Source: Bradyrhizobium daqingense
GTDB lineage: Bacteria > Pseudomonadota > Alphaproteobacteria > Rhizobiales > Xanthobacteraceae
Direction: 5' to 3'
Assembly (NCBI RefSeq): GCF_021044685.1
Contig: NZ_CP088014.1
Span: 2,466,001-2,530,000, forward strand
Length of the DNA: 64,000 bases
How positions within the stretch are numbered: position 1 is the first letter of the stretch; each line of letters starts with the position of its first letter. Both the position numbers and the translations under genes were made by a program. The notes under the pieces are model-generated. The model made no database searches. It was not told the origin of the DNA and saw only the letters and a list, made by a program, of their open reading frames with translations. Positions 36,239-46,045 of this stretch are shown in pieces.

Positions 36239-37402
36239 TCAGGCCGTCGCCGCGAGCTGCGCGCGAACCGACGAGAGGAAATGGTCGTAGGCGTGATCAA
36301 CGATCTCGTTGAGCGATCGCGTGCGCGCGAACATCGCCTTGGCCTCCGCCAAAAACTCCTCGCGGGTCGGAATCTTCGGCAGATGCAGATGCGTCAGCGC
36401 GTCGACACCTTCATGTGCGCGGTTGAGGATGTCGTGCAGCGACGGCAGCTGCAGCTGCGCGAGATCGGCCCGGCGGCGGGCCGACGAGATCGCATGCGCC
36501 AGAGTCTGCGCATCGAACCGTCCGGCGAGCTCGCGGCCGGCCCGCTGGATGACCCGCGCGCCGAGCGGTTGCTCGTTGCGTAGCACCTGTTCGGGCGGTG
36601 CCTTCATGTTCCAGACGACGCCGATCCAAGACAGGACCGTCAGGACGTAATAGGTCACGTCGACTTCCCACCAGCGAAAGCCTTGTCGCACGCTGCTCTG
36701 GTAGGCGTGGTGATTGTTGTGCCAGCCCTCACCCAGCGTGAACAAGGCTAGAAGCCAGTTGTTGCGGGAATCGTCGCCCGTCACGTAGCGCTTACGTCCA
36801 TGCACATGGGCGAGCGAATTGATGCAGAAGGTGGCGTGATAGACCAGCACCGTGCTCCAGAGGAAGCCGACGACCAGACCCGACCATCCTGCCACCAGGA
36901 AGCAGAGTCCTGCCAGCACGAAGGCCGGCAGCAGCTCCAGCCGATGCAGCCACATCAACTCGGGATAGGCGGCGAGATCGCCGACCTTCACGAGGTCGGT
37001 CGCGTCGTGCTGCCGGTCGAAGATCCAGCCGAGGTGGCTGTAGAGGAAGCCGCGGTGACGCGGTGAATGCACGTCGTTCTCGGTGTCGGAATGCAGGTGG
37101 TGGTGGCGATGCTTGGCCGCCCACCACAATACGCTCTTCTGCGCGCTGCTTTGCGCAATGCAGGCGAGGATGAACTGAAACACCCGGCCGGTTGCAAACG
37201 CCCGATGCGAGAAATAGCGATGATAGCCTGCGCCGATACCGAACATCCGCAGGCAATAAAGCGAGACGCAGATCGCGACCGCCTGCCAGGTGACGCCGGA
37301 CCAGATCGCCGCAAAGCAGCCGAGATGGACCAGCAGGAACGGTATGGCGGATGGGTACATGATGTCGTCGTGGTGGTCGTCGGCAGGGGCGTTGGGCGAC
37401 AT
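36239..37402 (-). CDS. Acyl-CoA/fatty acid desaturase (delta-9 type)
   Basis: This 387-residue membrane di-iron desaturase has the three histidine boxes: HRYFSH, HRHHH and HNNHH, with hydrophobic segments before box one and between boxes two and three. HSDTENDVHSPRHRGFLYSH and NSLAHVHGRKRYVTGDDSRN match stearoyl-CoA desaturase-like proteins. A C-terminal extension of about 110 residues (helical, charged) follows the last box. I use ATG 37402 (MSPNAPADD); the longer frame adds an unsupported basic leader. It introduces a double bond into acyl chains for membrane fluidity. Confidence 0.9.
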   Translation of the reverse strand: MSPNAPADDHHDDIMYPSAIPFLLVHLGCFAAIWSGVTWQAVAICVSLYCLRMFGIGAGYHRYFSHRAFATGRVFQFILACIAQSSAQKSVLWWAAKHRHHHLHSDTENDVHSPRHRGFLYSHLGWIFDRQHDATDLVKVGDLAAYPELMWLHRLELLPAFVLAGLCFLVAGWSGLVVGFLWSTVLVYHATFCINSLAHVHGRKRYVTGDDSRNNWLLALFTLGEGWHNNHHAYQSSVRQGFRWWEVDVTYYVLTVLSWIGVVWNMKAPPEQVLRNEQPLGARVIQRAGRELAGRFDAQTLAHAISSARRRADLAQLQLPSLHDILNRAHEGVDALTHLHLPKIPTREEFLAEAKAMFARTRSLNEIVDHAYDHFLSSVRAQLAATA

Positions 37403-37682
37403 ATTTTCAGCGTGACCTTGGATGACGTGGATGCGGAATTGGATCGGGCAGCTTGGCGGCGGCCGGGTACGAAAAACCCGCGGATGGCGGACCACCGCGG
37501 GCTTCGGTCGAAGGACCGACCGACTATATGGTTACGGCTCTCTGGCAAGCAAGCTCGTAGCCTCACGGGGGAGCATGGCGCACAGACGACCGCGCGTGTT
37601 GCTGACGCCAATTGGCGGGCAGGCGGCCTGCCTCCTATATTCGATACGAGAAGCAAGCGTCAAAACACCGCAGGCGGCGAAG

Positions 37683-38450
37683 ATGGCGGAGACTGTGATC
37701 ATAGCGAGCGAGATCCTCTGGCGTGACATCCGCGGCGAGGCGCAGCGCGCCGCAGCGGCGGATCCAATCTTCGGCAAGGCTGTTGCCGGCGCCATCCTTG
37801 CCCATGACGATTTTACCTCCGCCCTGGCCGACCTGATCGGTCGTCGGCTCGGCGGCACCGCGGCCGAACGCGAGCGCTTCACGACGTTTTCGCGCGATGC
37901 CTTTCGCGGTCAGCCAAATCTGGTCGAAGCGGCCGGCCGCGACTTGCGCGCCATCGTGCTGCGTGATCCCGCCGTCGCCGGCCTGCTGCCGCCGCTGCTC
38001 CATTTCAAGGGCTACGTCGCGCTGCAAGCCTGGCGCGTCTCGCACTGGCTATGGCGTCATGACCAGCACGACGCGGCGCTGCTGTTGCAGAACGAGGCGT
38101 CGAACGTTTTGCAGGTCAGCATTCATCCAGCCGCGAGCCTTGGATCGTCGGTGTATCTCGACCACGCCACCGGCATCGTGATCGGTGCCAATGTCGTTGT
38201 CGGCGACGAGGCCACCATTCTTCAGAACGTCAGCATCGGGCGCCATGGCGGCCTACCGATGCGCTCGCCTCGCATCGGTCGCGGCGTCTTCATCGGCTCC
38301 GGCGCGACCATCCTCGGGGACATCGATGTTGGCGATTTCGCCAAGATCGGCGCCGGCACGGTCGTGACCGCCGACGTGCCCGCCGGCTGCACCGCAATCG
38401 GCAATCCCGCGCGGCTCACCAATTGCCCCGAACCAGCGTCCGCCGCCTGA
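37683..38450 (+). CDS. Serine O-acetyltransferase-like protein (left-handed beta-helix)
   Basis: This 255-residue protein has an N-terminal helical SATase domain (ILWRDIRGEAQRAAAADP) and a hexapeptide-repeat domain with the catalytic DHATGIVIG and IGSGATILGDIDVGDFAKIGAG. It resembles CysE, which makes O-acetylserine for cysteine synthesis. The usual GTGK...RHP loop is replaced by SIGRHGGLPMRSPRIG, so it is probably a divergent paralogue. ATG 37683 gives the normal length; the long frame upstream is unsupported. No cysK adjoins it. Confidence 0.85.
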   Translation: MAETVIIASEILWRDIRGEAQRAAAADPIFGKAVAGAILAHDDFTSALADLIGRRLGGTAAERERFTTFSRDAFRGQPNLVEAAGRDLRAIVLRDPAVAGLLPPLLHFKGYVALQAWRVSHWLWRHDQHDAALLLQNEASNVLQVSIHPAASLGSSVYLDHATGIVIGANVVVGDEATILQNVSIGRHGGLPMRSPRIGRGVFIGSGATILGDIDVGDFAKIGAGTVVTADVPAGCTAIGNPARLTNCPEPASAA

Positions 38451-38578
38451 CGCTCACCGAGAGGTGACGGTCTGGTCCATGCGCCTGCGCAAAAGACAAG
38501 GCGCCTTAGAACCCGATCGCGACGAAGCTCGACCAAAGCCCATACGGCGCCTTTTCGCCTGCGCCGACGGGTACGACC

Positions 38579-38836
38579 ATGACCACTGCTGTGTGTAAGG
38601 AGACCAGGCGGCGCATCGCGTTGCTCGCGCGTGCCTCGGACCTGTTCGACCGGTTCGGATGTTATCTGCCGCTCGCGATCGCCCTCCTCAATGGATGGCC
38701 GACCGAGTTCAAGTCCTATCATGACCTCGTAACCACCAACGCCTGGCAGGTCTTTCTGAGCGGGGCTCTCTATTGCCTTGCCGCTTTTGCGCTCAGGCGC
38801 GCCGTCTCCTTTGCACAAGCGGAGTTGGACCCATGA
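38579..38836 (+). CDS. Small hypothetical protein with a membrane segment (85 aa)
   Basis: This 85-residue protein has a basic N-terminus (MTTAVCKETRRRIALLARAS), a moderately hydrophobic middle YLPLAIALLNGWP and a C-terminal hydrophobic segment AWQVFLSGALYCLAAFAL. I do not recognise it. Its stop overlaps the ATG of the 33-codon gene that follows (ATGA), which argues that both are translated. Confidence 0.6.
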   Translation: MTTAVCKETRRRIALLARASDLFDRFGCYLPLAIALLNGWPTEFKSYHDLVTTNAWQVFLSGALYCLAAFALRRAVSFAQAELDP

Positions 38837-38934
38837 TCCTGCTCCGCGACTTTGCGCTCTTTGTTCTGCCCGTGCTGATCGCGGCGGGCGGCTGGCTCTA
38901 TGCGCTCAGCCTGCGTCAGCGGACTCGCCCGTAA
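38833..38934 (+). CDS. Very small membrane protein (33 aa)
   Basis: A 33-residue ORF starts at ATG 38833 inside the stop region of the preceding gene and ends at TAA 38934. Its sequence is a short leader (MILLRDF), one membrane helix (ALFVLPVLIAAGGWLYAL) and a positively charged tail (RQRTRP), giving a clear N-out/C-in topology by the positive-inside rule. The coupled start is the main evidence. Function unknown. Confidence 0.5.
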   Translation: MILLRDFALFVLPVLIAAGGWLYALSLRQRTRP

Positions 38935-38948
38935 CACGCTCGCTGCAT

Positions 38949-39467
38949 TCAGGCGGCGCGGCGGTGCCTTTCGCCGCCATGATGCGGATTGACGGGCTCC
39001 GAGCTGGTCTGGCCGGGTGCGTCCAGTACTGCGACATGATGCCGGTACACCATCTCCCAGCCCTTCCATCCCGTGAACAAGAGGATGCCGACGACGATCA
39101 GCGACAGCACCACGCCCCACGGCTTTACGGCGGCTTCAGCGCCTTGGGCGTAGCGGACATAGAAATTGACCAGCGCCAGCACGACTGCCGCGAGGTTGCC
39201 GACCATGTGATACCAGGCGTCCTCCAGGCTGCGGATGCGGGGCTCGCTGAAGAAATCGATGAAGCCCGCCGCGGCAGCGAGGAGCGCCATGACGATGCCG
39301 GCGCCGATCAGCCAGATTGCGGCTCTTGCCCAGAAACCGTCGCCGGTTCCGATGAAGGCGAGATCGGCGATGGGCGCGCCGACCAGGCATGCGATGGGGA
39401 ACGGGATCAGCATGGGGTGCAGGGGATGATCGCCGATCGCGGCGGTCGTTTTAGGGTTGATACTCAT
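38949..39467 (-). CDS. DUF2231 domain membrane protein
   Basis: This 172-residue protein has four transmembrane segments and the family signature HPLHPMLIPFPIACLVG near the N-terminus, then GFIDFFSEPRIRSLEDAWYH. It is the DUF2231 type found across proteobacteria and of unknown function. The C-terminus is polar and histidine-rich. It converges with the two small membrane-protein genes. Confidence 0.87.
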   Translation of the reverse strand: MSINPKTTAAIGDHPLHPMLIPFPIACLVGAPIADLAFIGTGDGFWARAAIWLIGAGIVMALLAAAAGFIDFFSEPRIRSLEDAWYHMVGNLAAVVLALVNFYVRYAQGAEAAVKPWGVVLSLIVVGILLFTGWKGWEMVYRHHVAVLDAPGQTSSEPVNPHHGGERHRRAA

Positions 39468-39848
39468 GGCATAACCTCGCCAAAAGGGTCATTTCCGGGA
39501 CAATTTTCTGCCGGGTGGGCCGGTTCCTACGGGCGACGGGCGCCCGGGCATCCCCCTTTGCGGCCTGCATTTCCCGCAGCCAAATTCGTCGCCGGTAACC
39601 GCGCATTAACCAACGCCGGGCTCTGGTATTTGCGGACAGTCACGCCCGAAGTCGTGTCGAGGCCCATAGTTTTGACATCTTGGCGGGGAATGCAGGCGGC
39701 TGGCTTTGGACGAGCCCTGCACCCCAGAAAGACAAGGCTTTGAGCAGGCTTGCCGGCCGCGCGGGTTCTAGCGCGGCTGTTGGGGAGCACCGGCCGATTT
39801 GCTGGCCGAAGGACATTAGGTAACGATCGCCTTGAGAGGATACTGCTT
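39468..39848. other. 381-base intergenic region upstream of tolQ
   Basis: This region lies between the divergent DUF2231 and tolQ genes and must hold the tol operon promoter. I find no convincing -35/-10 pair, no RNA gene and no coding signal. GGGCGACGGGCGCCCGGGCA (39532 on) is GC-rich and can fold. A ribosome site GAGAGGA precedes the tolQ ATG. Confidence 0.45.
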
Positions 39849-40565
39849 ATGAATCCGGCCGACATGGCTCAGTCAGCCCTTCCGGTTGCTGCCTCCGCCG
39901 ACGTGTCGCTGATTGCGCTGTTCTGGCAGGCTCACTGGATCGTGAAGGCGGTGATGCTGGGACTTCTGTCCTGTTCGGTCTGGGTCTGGGCCATCGCCAT
40001 CGACAAGATCTTCCTTTATGCGCGGACGCGGCGCTCGATGGACCGCTTCGAGCAGGCCTTCTGGTCCGGCGAATCGATCGAGGAGCTTTACCGCACGCTC
40101 TCGGCCAAGCCGACGCATTCCATGGCAGCATGCTTCGTCGCGGCGATGCGCGAATGGAAGCGCTCGTTCGAGAGCCATGCCCGCTCCGTCGCGGGCCTGC
40201 AGATGCGCATCGACAAGGTGATGAACGTTTCGATCGCGCGCGAGGTCGAGCGGCTGGAACGCCGCCTGCTGGTGCTCGCCACCGTCGGCTCCGCCGGCCC
40301 CTTCGTCGGCCTGTTCGGCACGGTCTGGGGTATCATGTCGAGCTTCCAGTCGATCGCGGCGTCGAAAAATACCTCTCTGGCGGTGGTGGCGCCCGGTATC
40401 GCGGAGGCGCTGTTTGCGACCGCCGTCGGCCTTATCGCCGCCATTCCTGCCACTATTTTCTACAATAAGTTCACGTCCGAGGTGAACCGGCAGGCCCAGC
40501 GGCTCGAGGGCTTCGCCGATGAATTTTCAGCCATCCTGTCCCGTCAGATCGATGAGCGTGGCTGA
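39849..40565 (+). CDS. tolQ: Tol-Pal system protein TolQ
   Basis: This 238-residue inner-membrane protein has three transmembrane segments: about residues 30-52, then the pair spanning VLATVGSAGPFVGLFGTVWGIM and AEALFATAVGLIAAIPATIF that carries the MotA/TolQ/ExbB pore motifs. With TolR it uses the proton gradient to drive TolA. ATG 39849 is chosen behind GAGAGGA; the longer frame lacks support. It leads the tolQRAB operon; tolR follows after 43 bases. Confidence 0.95.
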   Translation: MNPADMAQSALPVAASADVSLIALFWQAHWIVKAVMLGLLSCSVWVWAIAIDKIFLYARTRRSMDRFEQAFWSGESIEELYRTLSAKPTHSMAACFVAAMREWKRSFESHARSVAGLQMRIDKVMNVSIAREVERLERRLLVLATVGSAGPFVGLFGTVWGIMSSFQSIAASKNTSLAVVAPGIAEALFATAVGLIAAIPATIFYNKFTSEVNRQAQRLEGFADEFSAILSRQIDERG

Positions 40566-40608
40566 CGGACGGCATGTATAGTGTGAAGGGCAATTTGGGC
40601 ACCAGACC

Positions 40609-41058
40609 ATGGGCATGAACGTCGCAAGTTCATCCGGAGGCGGCGGGCGCCGTGGCCGGCGCAAGCCCGTCGTGGCCGAGATCAACGTCACGCCGATGGT
40701 CGACGTGATGCTGGTGCTGCTCATCATCTTCATGGTGTCGGCGCCGATGCTGACGGTCGGCGTGCCGCTCGATCTGCCGCAGACCCAGGCCAAGAGCATC
40801 GAAAACAGCGACCAGAAGCCGATCCAGCTGTCGGTCGACATCAAGGGCAAAGTGTTCATCAACGATGCCGAAATCGCCATCAACGACCTCGTGCCGAAGC
40901 TCAAGGCGATCACGGACGCGCGCGGCGGGCTCGAGGAGCGCATCTATTTGCGCGCCGACAAGAAGGCGGATTACGGCACGGTGGCCAAGGTGATGGGCCA
41001 GTTGTCCGGCGCAGGATTCAAGAAGCTTGCCCTCGTCACCGAAGCGGATCAGGGGTAG
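40609..41058 (+). CDS. tolR: Tol-Pal system protein TolR
   Basis: This 149-residue ExbD/TolR-family protein has a basic cytoplasmic leader (GGGRRGRRKPVVAEINVTPM), one transmembrane helix with the proton-relaying aspartate in VDVMLVLLIIFMV, and a periplasmic domain with LRADKKADYGTVAKVMGQL. It partners TolQ. TolA begins 3 bases after its stop. Confidence 0.95.
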   Translation: MGMNVASSSGGGGRRGRRKPVVAEINVTPMVDVMLVLLIIFMVSAPMLTVGVPLDLPQTQAKSIENSDQKPIQLSVDIKGKVFINDAEIAINDLVPKLKAITDARGGLEERIYLRADKKADYGTVAKVMGQLSGAGFKKLALVTEADQG

Positions 41059-41061
41059 GCC

Positions 41062-42021
41062 GTGAAGGTGAACGTCGACAAGACACTCGTTGCGTCGATT
41101 GTGCTCCATGTCCTCGTGCTGGGATGGGGGCTCGTCACCTTCAGCAGCAAGGCCTATGTGGCGCCGGAAGAGTCGCTGCCGGTCGACATCATCTCCTCGG
41201 ATCAGCTCGCCAAGATGATGGCGGGACAGAAGACCGGCAAGAAGGAAGAACTGAAGCCCAAGATCGAGAAGATCGCCGAGCCCAAGCCGGAGGAAGACGC
41301 CGTCGGCAAGGTCACGGAGAAGAAAGAGCTGATCAAGACCAACTCGCAGCCGGAGCCGCCGCCGAAACCCGTCGAGAAGCCGGTCGAGAAGAAGCCCGAG
41401 CCGCCGAAGCCCGTCGCCGAGGCCAAGCCGAAGGAAGAGCCGAAGCCGCAGGAAAAGAAGCCTGATCCGGCCAAGGAAGATCCGATCGCCGAGCTGCAGA
41501 AGAAGCTGGACACCAAGAAGCCGCCGCCCAAGCCCGTGGAGCAGAAGGTTGCGGCGGTGCAGCCGCAGCAGCAGCCCAAGCCGAAGGAGCGCACCTTCGA
41601 TCCCGCGCAGATCCAGCGTGATCTCGACAAGCGCGCCGCGACCCGGCACGAGCAGACGGGTTCGGCACTGAATGCGTCGGCCTCGCTGGGGGCGGCGACC
41701 GGGACGGCGGCCAACAACGTCGCAACCTGGCAAGGTGCGTTTTTGTCAGCGGTCAAACGCTGTTTCACGCCGACCTACAACGGCCAGGACGCCGATCAAT
41801 ACGAAGCTGACATTGATATTTACATGAAGATCGATGGAACGCTGGCATCGGAGCCGGTCGTCGTCGCGGTGAGGGGACCGTCGCGGTCGATTGCACAGGC
41901 GGTGGCTGACAGTGGCAAGCGCGCCATCATGCAATGTCAGGCCTATTCGTTCCTGCCGAAGCAACAGTATGACACTTGGAAAACCATTCCGATGCGCTTC
42001 GGCCTGAAGGATATGTTGTGA
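41062..42021 (+). CDS. tolA: Cell envelope integrity protein TolA
   Basis: This 319-residue protein has an N-terminal membrane anchor (residues 10-30, [18 protein letters not shown]), a long low-complexity Lys/Pro/Glu-rich periplasmic arm (about 55-195), and a compact C-terminal TolA/TonB-like domain with [20 protein letters not shown]. It links inner-membrane TolQR to outer-membrane Pal through TolB. It begins at GTG 41062, and its stop overlaps the GTG start of tolB (GTGA). Confidence 0.93.
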   Translation: MKVNVDKTLVASIVLHVLVLGWGLVTFSSKAYVAPEESLPVDIISSDQLAKMMAGQKTGKKEELKPKIEKIAEPKPEEDAVGKVTEKKELIKTNSQPEPPPKPVEKPVEKKPEPPKPVAEAKPKEEPKPQEKKPDPAKEDPIAELQKKLDTKKPPPKPVEQKVAAVQPQQQPKPKERTFDPAQIQRDLDKRAATRHEQTGSALNASASLGAATGTAANNVATWQGAFLSAVKRCFTPTYNGQDADQYEADIDIYMKIDGTLASEPVVVAVRGPSRSIAQAVADSGKRAIMQCQAYSFLPKQQYDTWKTIPMRFGLKDML

Positions 42022-43409
42022 CATCCGAACAAAAGAATTCTGCGATGAATGACGTTCGATCAATAAACCGCCGCCGCTTCATGACGCTGACCGGATCCGC
42101 GCTCGCGACGCTCGGGACTGGACGTACCGTGGCCCAGGCGCAAAAACGGCTTGAAATCAATCCAACTGAATTCCAGCCGATCCCGATCGCGATCAGCAAC
42201 TTCGTGCCGGGCTCGCCGTCCGACGGCGACGTCGGCAACGGTGTCACGCAGGTCATCACCAACAATCTGAAGCGTTCGGGTCTTTTCGCCCCGATCGACC
42301 AGGCCGCTTTCATCGAGCGCATCAGCAACATCGACGTCGCGCCGCAGTTCCAGAACTGGAAAACCATCAACGCGCAGGCCCTCGTCACCGGCCGGATGAC
42401 GCGCCAGCCGGACGGTCGCCTCAAGGCAGAATTCCGCCTGTGGGACGTGGTCAGTGGCCAGCAGCTCACCGGACAGCAATATTTCACCTCGCCGGAATAT
42501 TGGCGCCGCATAGCCCACATCATCTCCGACCAGATCTACGAGCGGATGACCGGCGAGAAGGGCTATTTCGACAGCCGCGTCGTGTTCGTGGACGAGACCG
42601 GACCAAAGGAGCGCCGCGTCAAGCGGCTTGCGATGATGGACCAGGACGGCGCCAATGTGCGCTATCTGACGCGCGGCTCCGACCTCGTGCTGACGCCGCG
42701 GTTCTCGCCGAACTCGCAAGAGATCACCTACATGGAGTTCGGGCAGGGCGATCCGAAGGTCTATCTTTTCAACATCGAGACCGGCCAGCGCGAGATCGTA
42801 GGCAATTTTCCGGGTATGACTTTCGCGCCGCGCTTCTCGCCGGACGGCCAGCGCGTCATCATGAGCCTACAGCAGGGCGGCAATTCCAACCTGTTCGTGA
42901 TGGATCTGCGCTCGCGCTCGACCACGCGCCTCACCGACACGCCGGCGATCGACACGTCGCCGTCCTACTCGCCGGACGGCGCCCGCATCTGCTTCGAATC
43001 CGATCGCGGCGGCAGGTCGCAGATCTACGTGATGGCGGCGGGCGGAGGGCAGGCGCAGCGCATCTCCTTCTCCAAGGACGACACCAATGCCAGCTATTCG
43101 ACGCCGGTGTGGTCGCCGAAGGGCGATTACATCGCCTTCACCAGGCAGGGCGGCGGACAGTTCGCGATCGGGGTCATGAAGCCGGACGGCTCCGGCGAGC
43201 GCATCCTCACCTCCGGCTTCCACAACGAGGGGCCGACCTTTTCGCCGAACGGCCGCGTGCTGATGTTCTTCCGCGATCCCGGCGGCAATGGCGGCCCGTC
43301 GCTGTACAGCGTCGACATCTCCGGTCGCAACGAGCTGAAGGTGCCGACGCCGGGCTTCGCCTCCGACCCGGCCTGGTCGCCGCTATTGTCCTCGACTGCA
43401 GGCCAATAG
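42018..43409 (+). CDS. tolB: Tol-Pal system beta-propeller protein TolB
   Basis: This 463-residue periplasmic protein has an N-terminal alpha/beta domain and a C-terminal six-blade propeller with repeated SPD-type strands (for example [13 protein letters not shown] and [13 protein letters not shown]). The GTG at 42018 overlaps the tolA stop and has AAGGA seven bases upstream, better than the ATG at 42045, which lacks a ribosome site. The signal region [20 protein letters not shown] is Tat-like (RRRFM) rather than plain Sec. It binds Pal and TolA. Confidence 0.93.
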   Translation: MTSEQKNSAMNDVRSINRRRFMTLTGSALATLGTGRTVAQAQKRLEINPTEFQPIPIAISNFVPGSPSDGDVGNGVTQVITNNLKRSGLFAPIDQAAFIERISNIDVAPQFQNWKTINAQALVTGRMTRQPDGRLKAEFRLWDVVSGQQLTGQQYFTSPEYWRRIAHIISDQIYERMTGEKGYFDSRVVFVDETGPKERRVKRLAMMDQDGANVRYLTRGSDLVLTPRFSPNSQEITYMEFGQGDPKVYLFNIETGQREIVGNFPGMTFAPRFSPDGQRVIMSLQQGGNSNLFVMDLRSRSTTRLTDTPAIDTSPSYSPDGARICFESDRGGRSQIYVMAAGGGQAQRISFSKDDTNASYSTPVWSPKGDYIAFTRQGGGQFAIGVMKPDGSGERILTSGFHNEGPTFSPNGRVLMFFRDPGGNGGPSLYSVDISGRNELKVPTPGFASDPAWSPLLSSTAGQ

Positions 43410-43473
43410 TTCACCCGTTCAGACGCGCGATGTTGTCGAAAAAATGCGCCGATTTTTTCGGATCCGCTGCGCA

Positions 43474-43514
43474 AGGCAAGCCTTTCTTCACCTTGTGCCC
43501 GGCAAGGCTTGCCT
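43474..43514. terminator. Hairpin after tolB
   Basis: AGGCAAGCCTT (43474-43484) and its exact complement AAGGCTTGCCT (43504-43514) form an 11-bp stem with a 19-base loop, 65 bases after the tolB stop. There is no clear T-run, so it may be a terminator, a processing site or an operator. Confidence 0.4.
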
Positions 43515-43648
43515 AGTTGCTTGAAATCTAAGCGGAAACGGGTTCGTCATTGCCGAAAAACAACTCGACTTTAACGATGTTCCCTCAGAAAGGCTTCATC
43601 AGGCCTGAGTAAAAGTACGCGCCAGACAGGACGCGCGTACAAACACAA

Positions 43649-45979
43649 ATGCAGTTCGCAAGCCAGAGCGAAGAACCTGAGCAGGCATCGCCGAAGATTT
43701 CGGCGGCGCTGATCGATTCGCTGTTCGAGGCTCCCCGTCCGCTGCTGGCCGGCCTCGTATTCGTCTCCATCGGCGCGGCGCTCACTGCCTTGAAGACGGG
43801 AGAGCCCCTGATCTGGGCCTGCGTCGGATGTCTCGTCTTCGCCGGCATCATCCGCGCGTTCGACCTGCATCTGTACCAGAAACGCAAATCGGCGCTGACG
43901 GCCGAAGGGGCAGCGCGCTGGCAGAAGCGTTATCAGATCGGCGCGATGGTTCAGGCGGCTGCGATCGGCACGTGGTGCTCGACGACCCTGTTGGCCAGCG
44001 ACGATGCCGTGGCTCATATGATCGCGCTGTCCGTCACCACAGGAATCGCGGCGGGCGGCGCCGGCAGAGCCTATGGCCGGCAATGGATCTTCCAACTCCA
44101 GGTCAGCCTCGTCTTCGTTCCGATCGTCATTGCCCTCGCGCTGCGCGGCACGCCGTTCTACGTGGCGATGTCGATCGTCAGCGCGGCGTTCCTGTTCTCG
44201 CTGATGGGCATCTCGGCCAATCTGCACCGGATATTCATGCGCGCACTGGCCGCGCGCGAGCGCGAAGCGGCGCTTGCCGGCCAGTTCGACACCGCATTGA
44301 ACAACATGCCGCACGGCCTTTGCATGTTCCACGTCGACGGTCAGCTCGCGGTCATGAACTATCGCTTCGGCGAGATGATGAGCTTGCCCGACGATCTCGT
44401 GAAGAGCGGCGCCAGTGCGGCGCGCATCATGGCGGCCTGCGTCGATACCCAATCCATCTCGAAGGACAGTAGTGATCTGATCCTGCAGGGCATCCGCGAG
44501 CTCCGGAACAAGGAGATTGTGACGACCGATCCCGACCTCGCACGCGGGCGTACGCTGTCATGGACCATTCAGCCCATGACGGACGGAGGTGCTGTCCTCC
44601 TGCTCGAGGACATCACCGAGCGCAAGAGTGCCGAGGCGAAGATCAGCCATCTGGCCCGCTACGACGAGCTCACGGCGCTGCCCAATCGCGTCAGCTTCCG
44701 CGACGAGATCGAGCGGCTGCTGGCGAGCGCGCACCACGCCGAGCAGCTCTCCGCGCTGCTGTTCATCGATCTCGACCAGTTCAAGCAGGTCAACGACACG
44801 CTCGGCCATCCCTGCGGCGACCAGCTCCTGTGCGCGGTCGCCAACCGCCTGCGCGAGATGCTGCGCCCCGAGGATTTCGTCGCCCGTTTCGGCGGCGACG
44901 AGTTCGTCGTGTTCCAGCAGAACCTGTCGTCGCCCGAGGATGCCGCCAGCCTTGCCCGCCGCATCGTCGAGCGGCTGAGCGAGCGCTATCGCATCGACAA
45001 TCATCTGGTCGAGATCGGCGCCAGCGTCGGCATCGCGCTGACCGCGCCGGATGGCACCAGCGCCGACACGCTGCTCAAGAACGCCGACATGGCGCTGTAC
45101 CGCGCCAAGGCCGACGGCCGCGGCACCTTCTGCTTCTTCCGCGACGAGATGGCGGCGACCGTCGAGGCCCGCCGCATCCTCGAGCTCGACCTGCGCAAGG
45201 CGCTCGCCAACGAGGAGTTCGAGCTGTTCTATCAGCCGCTGGTCAATTTGAGGTCCGGCAAGATCACCACCTGCGAGGCGCTGCTGCGCTGGAATCATCC
45301 GGTGCGCGGCACGGTCTCGCCGGTCGACATCATCCCGGTCGCCGAAGACATGGGCCTGATCGTCGATCTCGGCCGCTGGATCCTGCGCCGCGCCTGCATG
45401 GAATGCATGAAGTGGCCGGAGGGCGTCAGCGTCGCCGTGAATTTCTCGCCGCAGCAATTCCATCAGCGCGACGTGCTGAGCGAAATCCGCTACGCGCTCG
45501 AGGTCTCGGGGCTTCCGGCCCACCGCCTGGAGATCGAGATCACGGAATCATCGCTGCTGCGCAACACCCAGCTCACGCACGACATACTGTCGCAATTGCA
45601 TGCGCTCGGCGTGCGCATCTCGCTCGACGATTTCGGCACCGGCTATTCCAGCCTCAGCTATCTGCACAATTTCCCGATGCAGAAGGTGAAGATCGACCGC
45701 TCATTCCTGGAGGGCATCGATACCGACCGGCCGCTGACGCTGCTGCGCGGCGTAGCACGGCTGTCGGCGGATCTCGGCATGGCCGTCGTGGTCGAGGGCA
45801 TCGAGACCAACGAGCAGCTCGAACTGATCAGTGCCGACGGCACGGTGACCGAGGGACAGGGCTATCTGTTCAGCCGGCCGGTGCCGGCGGTGCGCGTGCG
45901 CCAATTGCTCAACGCCTCGCATGGTCGTCGGATGCAAGACGGTCAGGTCGTTGCGCTCTCCTCACGCTCGTTCGCCTGA
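43649..45979 (+). CDS. Membrane GGDEF-EAL protein (diguanylate cyclase/phosphodiesterase)
   Basis: This 776-residue cyclic-di-GMP enzyme has an N-terminal membrane region of about five to six segments (residues 30-190), then a PAS-like domain starting FDTALNNMPHGLCMFHVDG. The GGDEF domain has an intact active site at residues 415-419 and an inhibitory I-site RPED five residues before it. The EAL domain has EALLRWNHP (543 on), EITESSLL and LDDFGTGYSSLSYL with no lost catalytic residue. Both activities look possible. It sits between tolB and pal, an uncommon place. Confidence 0.92.
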   Translation: MQFASQSEEPEQASPKISAALIDSLFEAPRPLLAGLVFVSIGAALTALKTGEPLIWACVGCLVFAGIIRAFDLHLYQKRKSALTAEGAARWQKRYQIGAMVQAAAIGTWCSTTLLASDDAVAHMIALSVTTGIAAGGAGRAYGRQWIFQLQVSLVFVPIVIALALRGTPFYVAMSIVSAAFLFSLMGISANLHRIFMRALAAREREAALAGQFDTALNNMPHGLCMFHVDGQLAVMNYRFGEMMSLPDDLVKSGASAARIMAACVDTQSISKDSSDLILQGIRELRNKEIVTTDPDLARGRTLSWTIQPMTDGGAVLLLEDITERKSAEAKISHLARYDELTALPNRVSFRDEIERLLASAHHAEQLSALLFIDLDQFKQVNDTLGHPCGDQLLCAVANRLREMLRPEDFVARFGGDEFVVFQQNLSSPEDAASLARRIVERLSERYRIDNHLVEIGASVGIALTAPDGTSADTLLKNADMALYRAKADGRGTFCFFRDEMAATVEARRILELDLRKALANEEFELFYQPLVNLRSGKITTCEALLRWNHPVRGTVSPVDIIPVAEDMGLIVDLGRWILRRACMECMKWPEGVSVAVNFSPQQFHQRDVLSEIRYALEVSGLPAHRLEIEITESSLLRNTQLTHDILSQLHALGVRISLDDFGTGYSSLSYLHNFPMQKVKIDRSFLEGIDTDRPLTLLRGVARLSADLGMAVVVEGIETNEQLELISADGTVTEGQGYLFSRPVPAVRVRQLLNASHGRRMQDGQVVALSSRSFA

Positions 45980-46045
45980 TTCTCCAGTCTCGAGATTTCC
46001 CGTCGTTTGCTGCGCTTTGCAGCGCCACCGTAGTCGTACGGGGGG

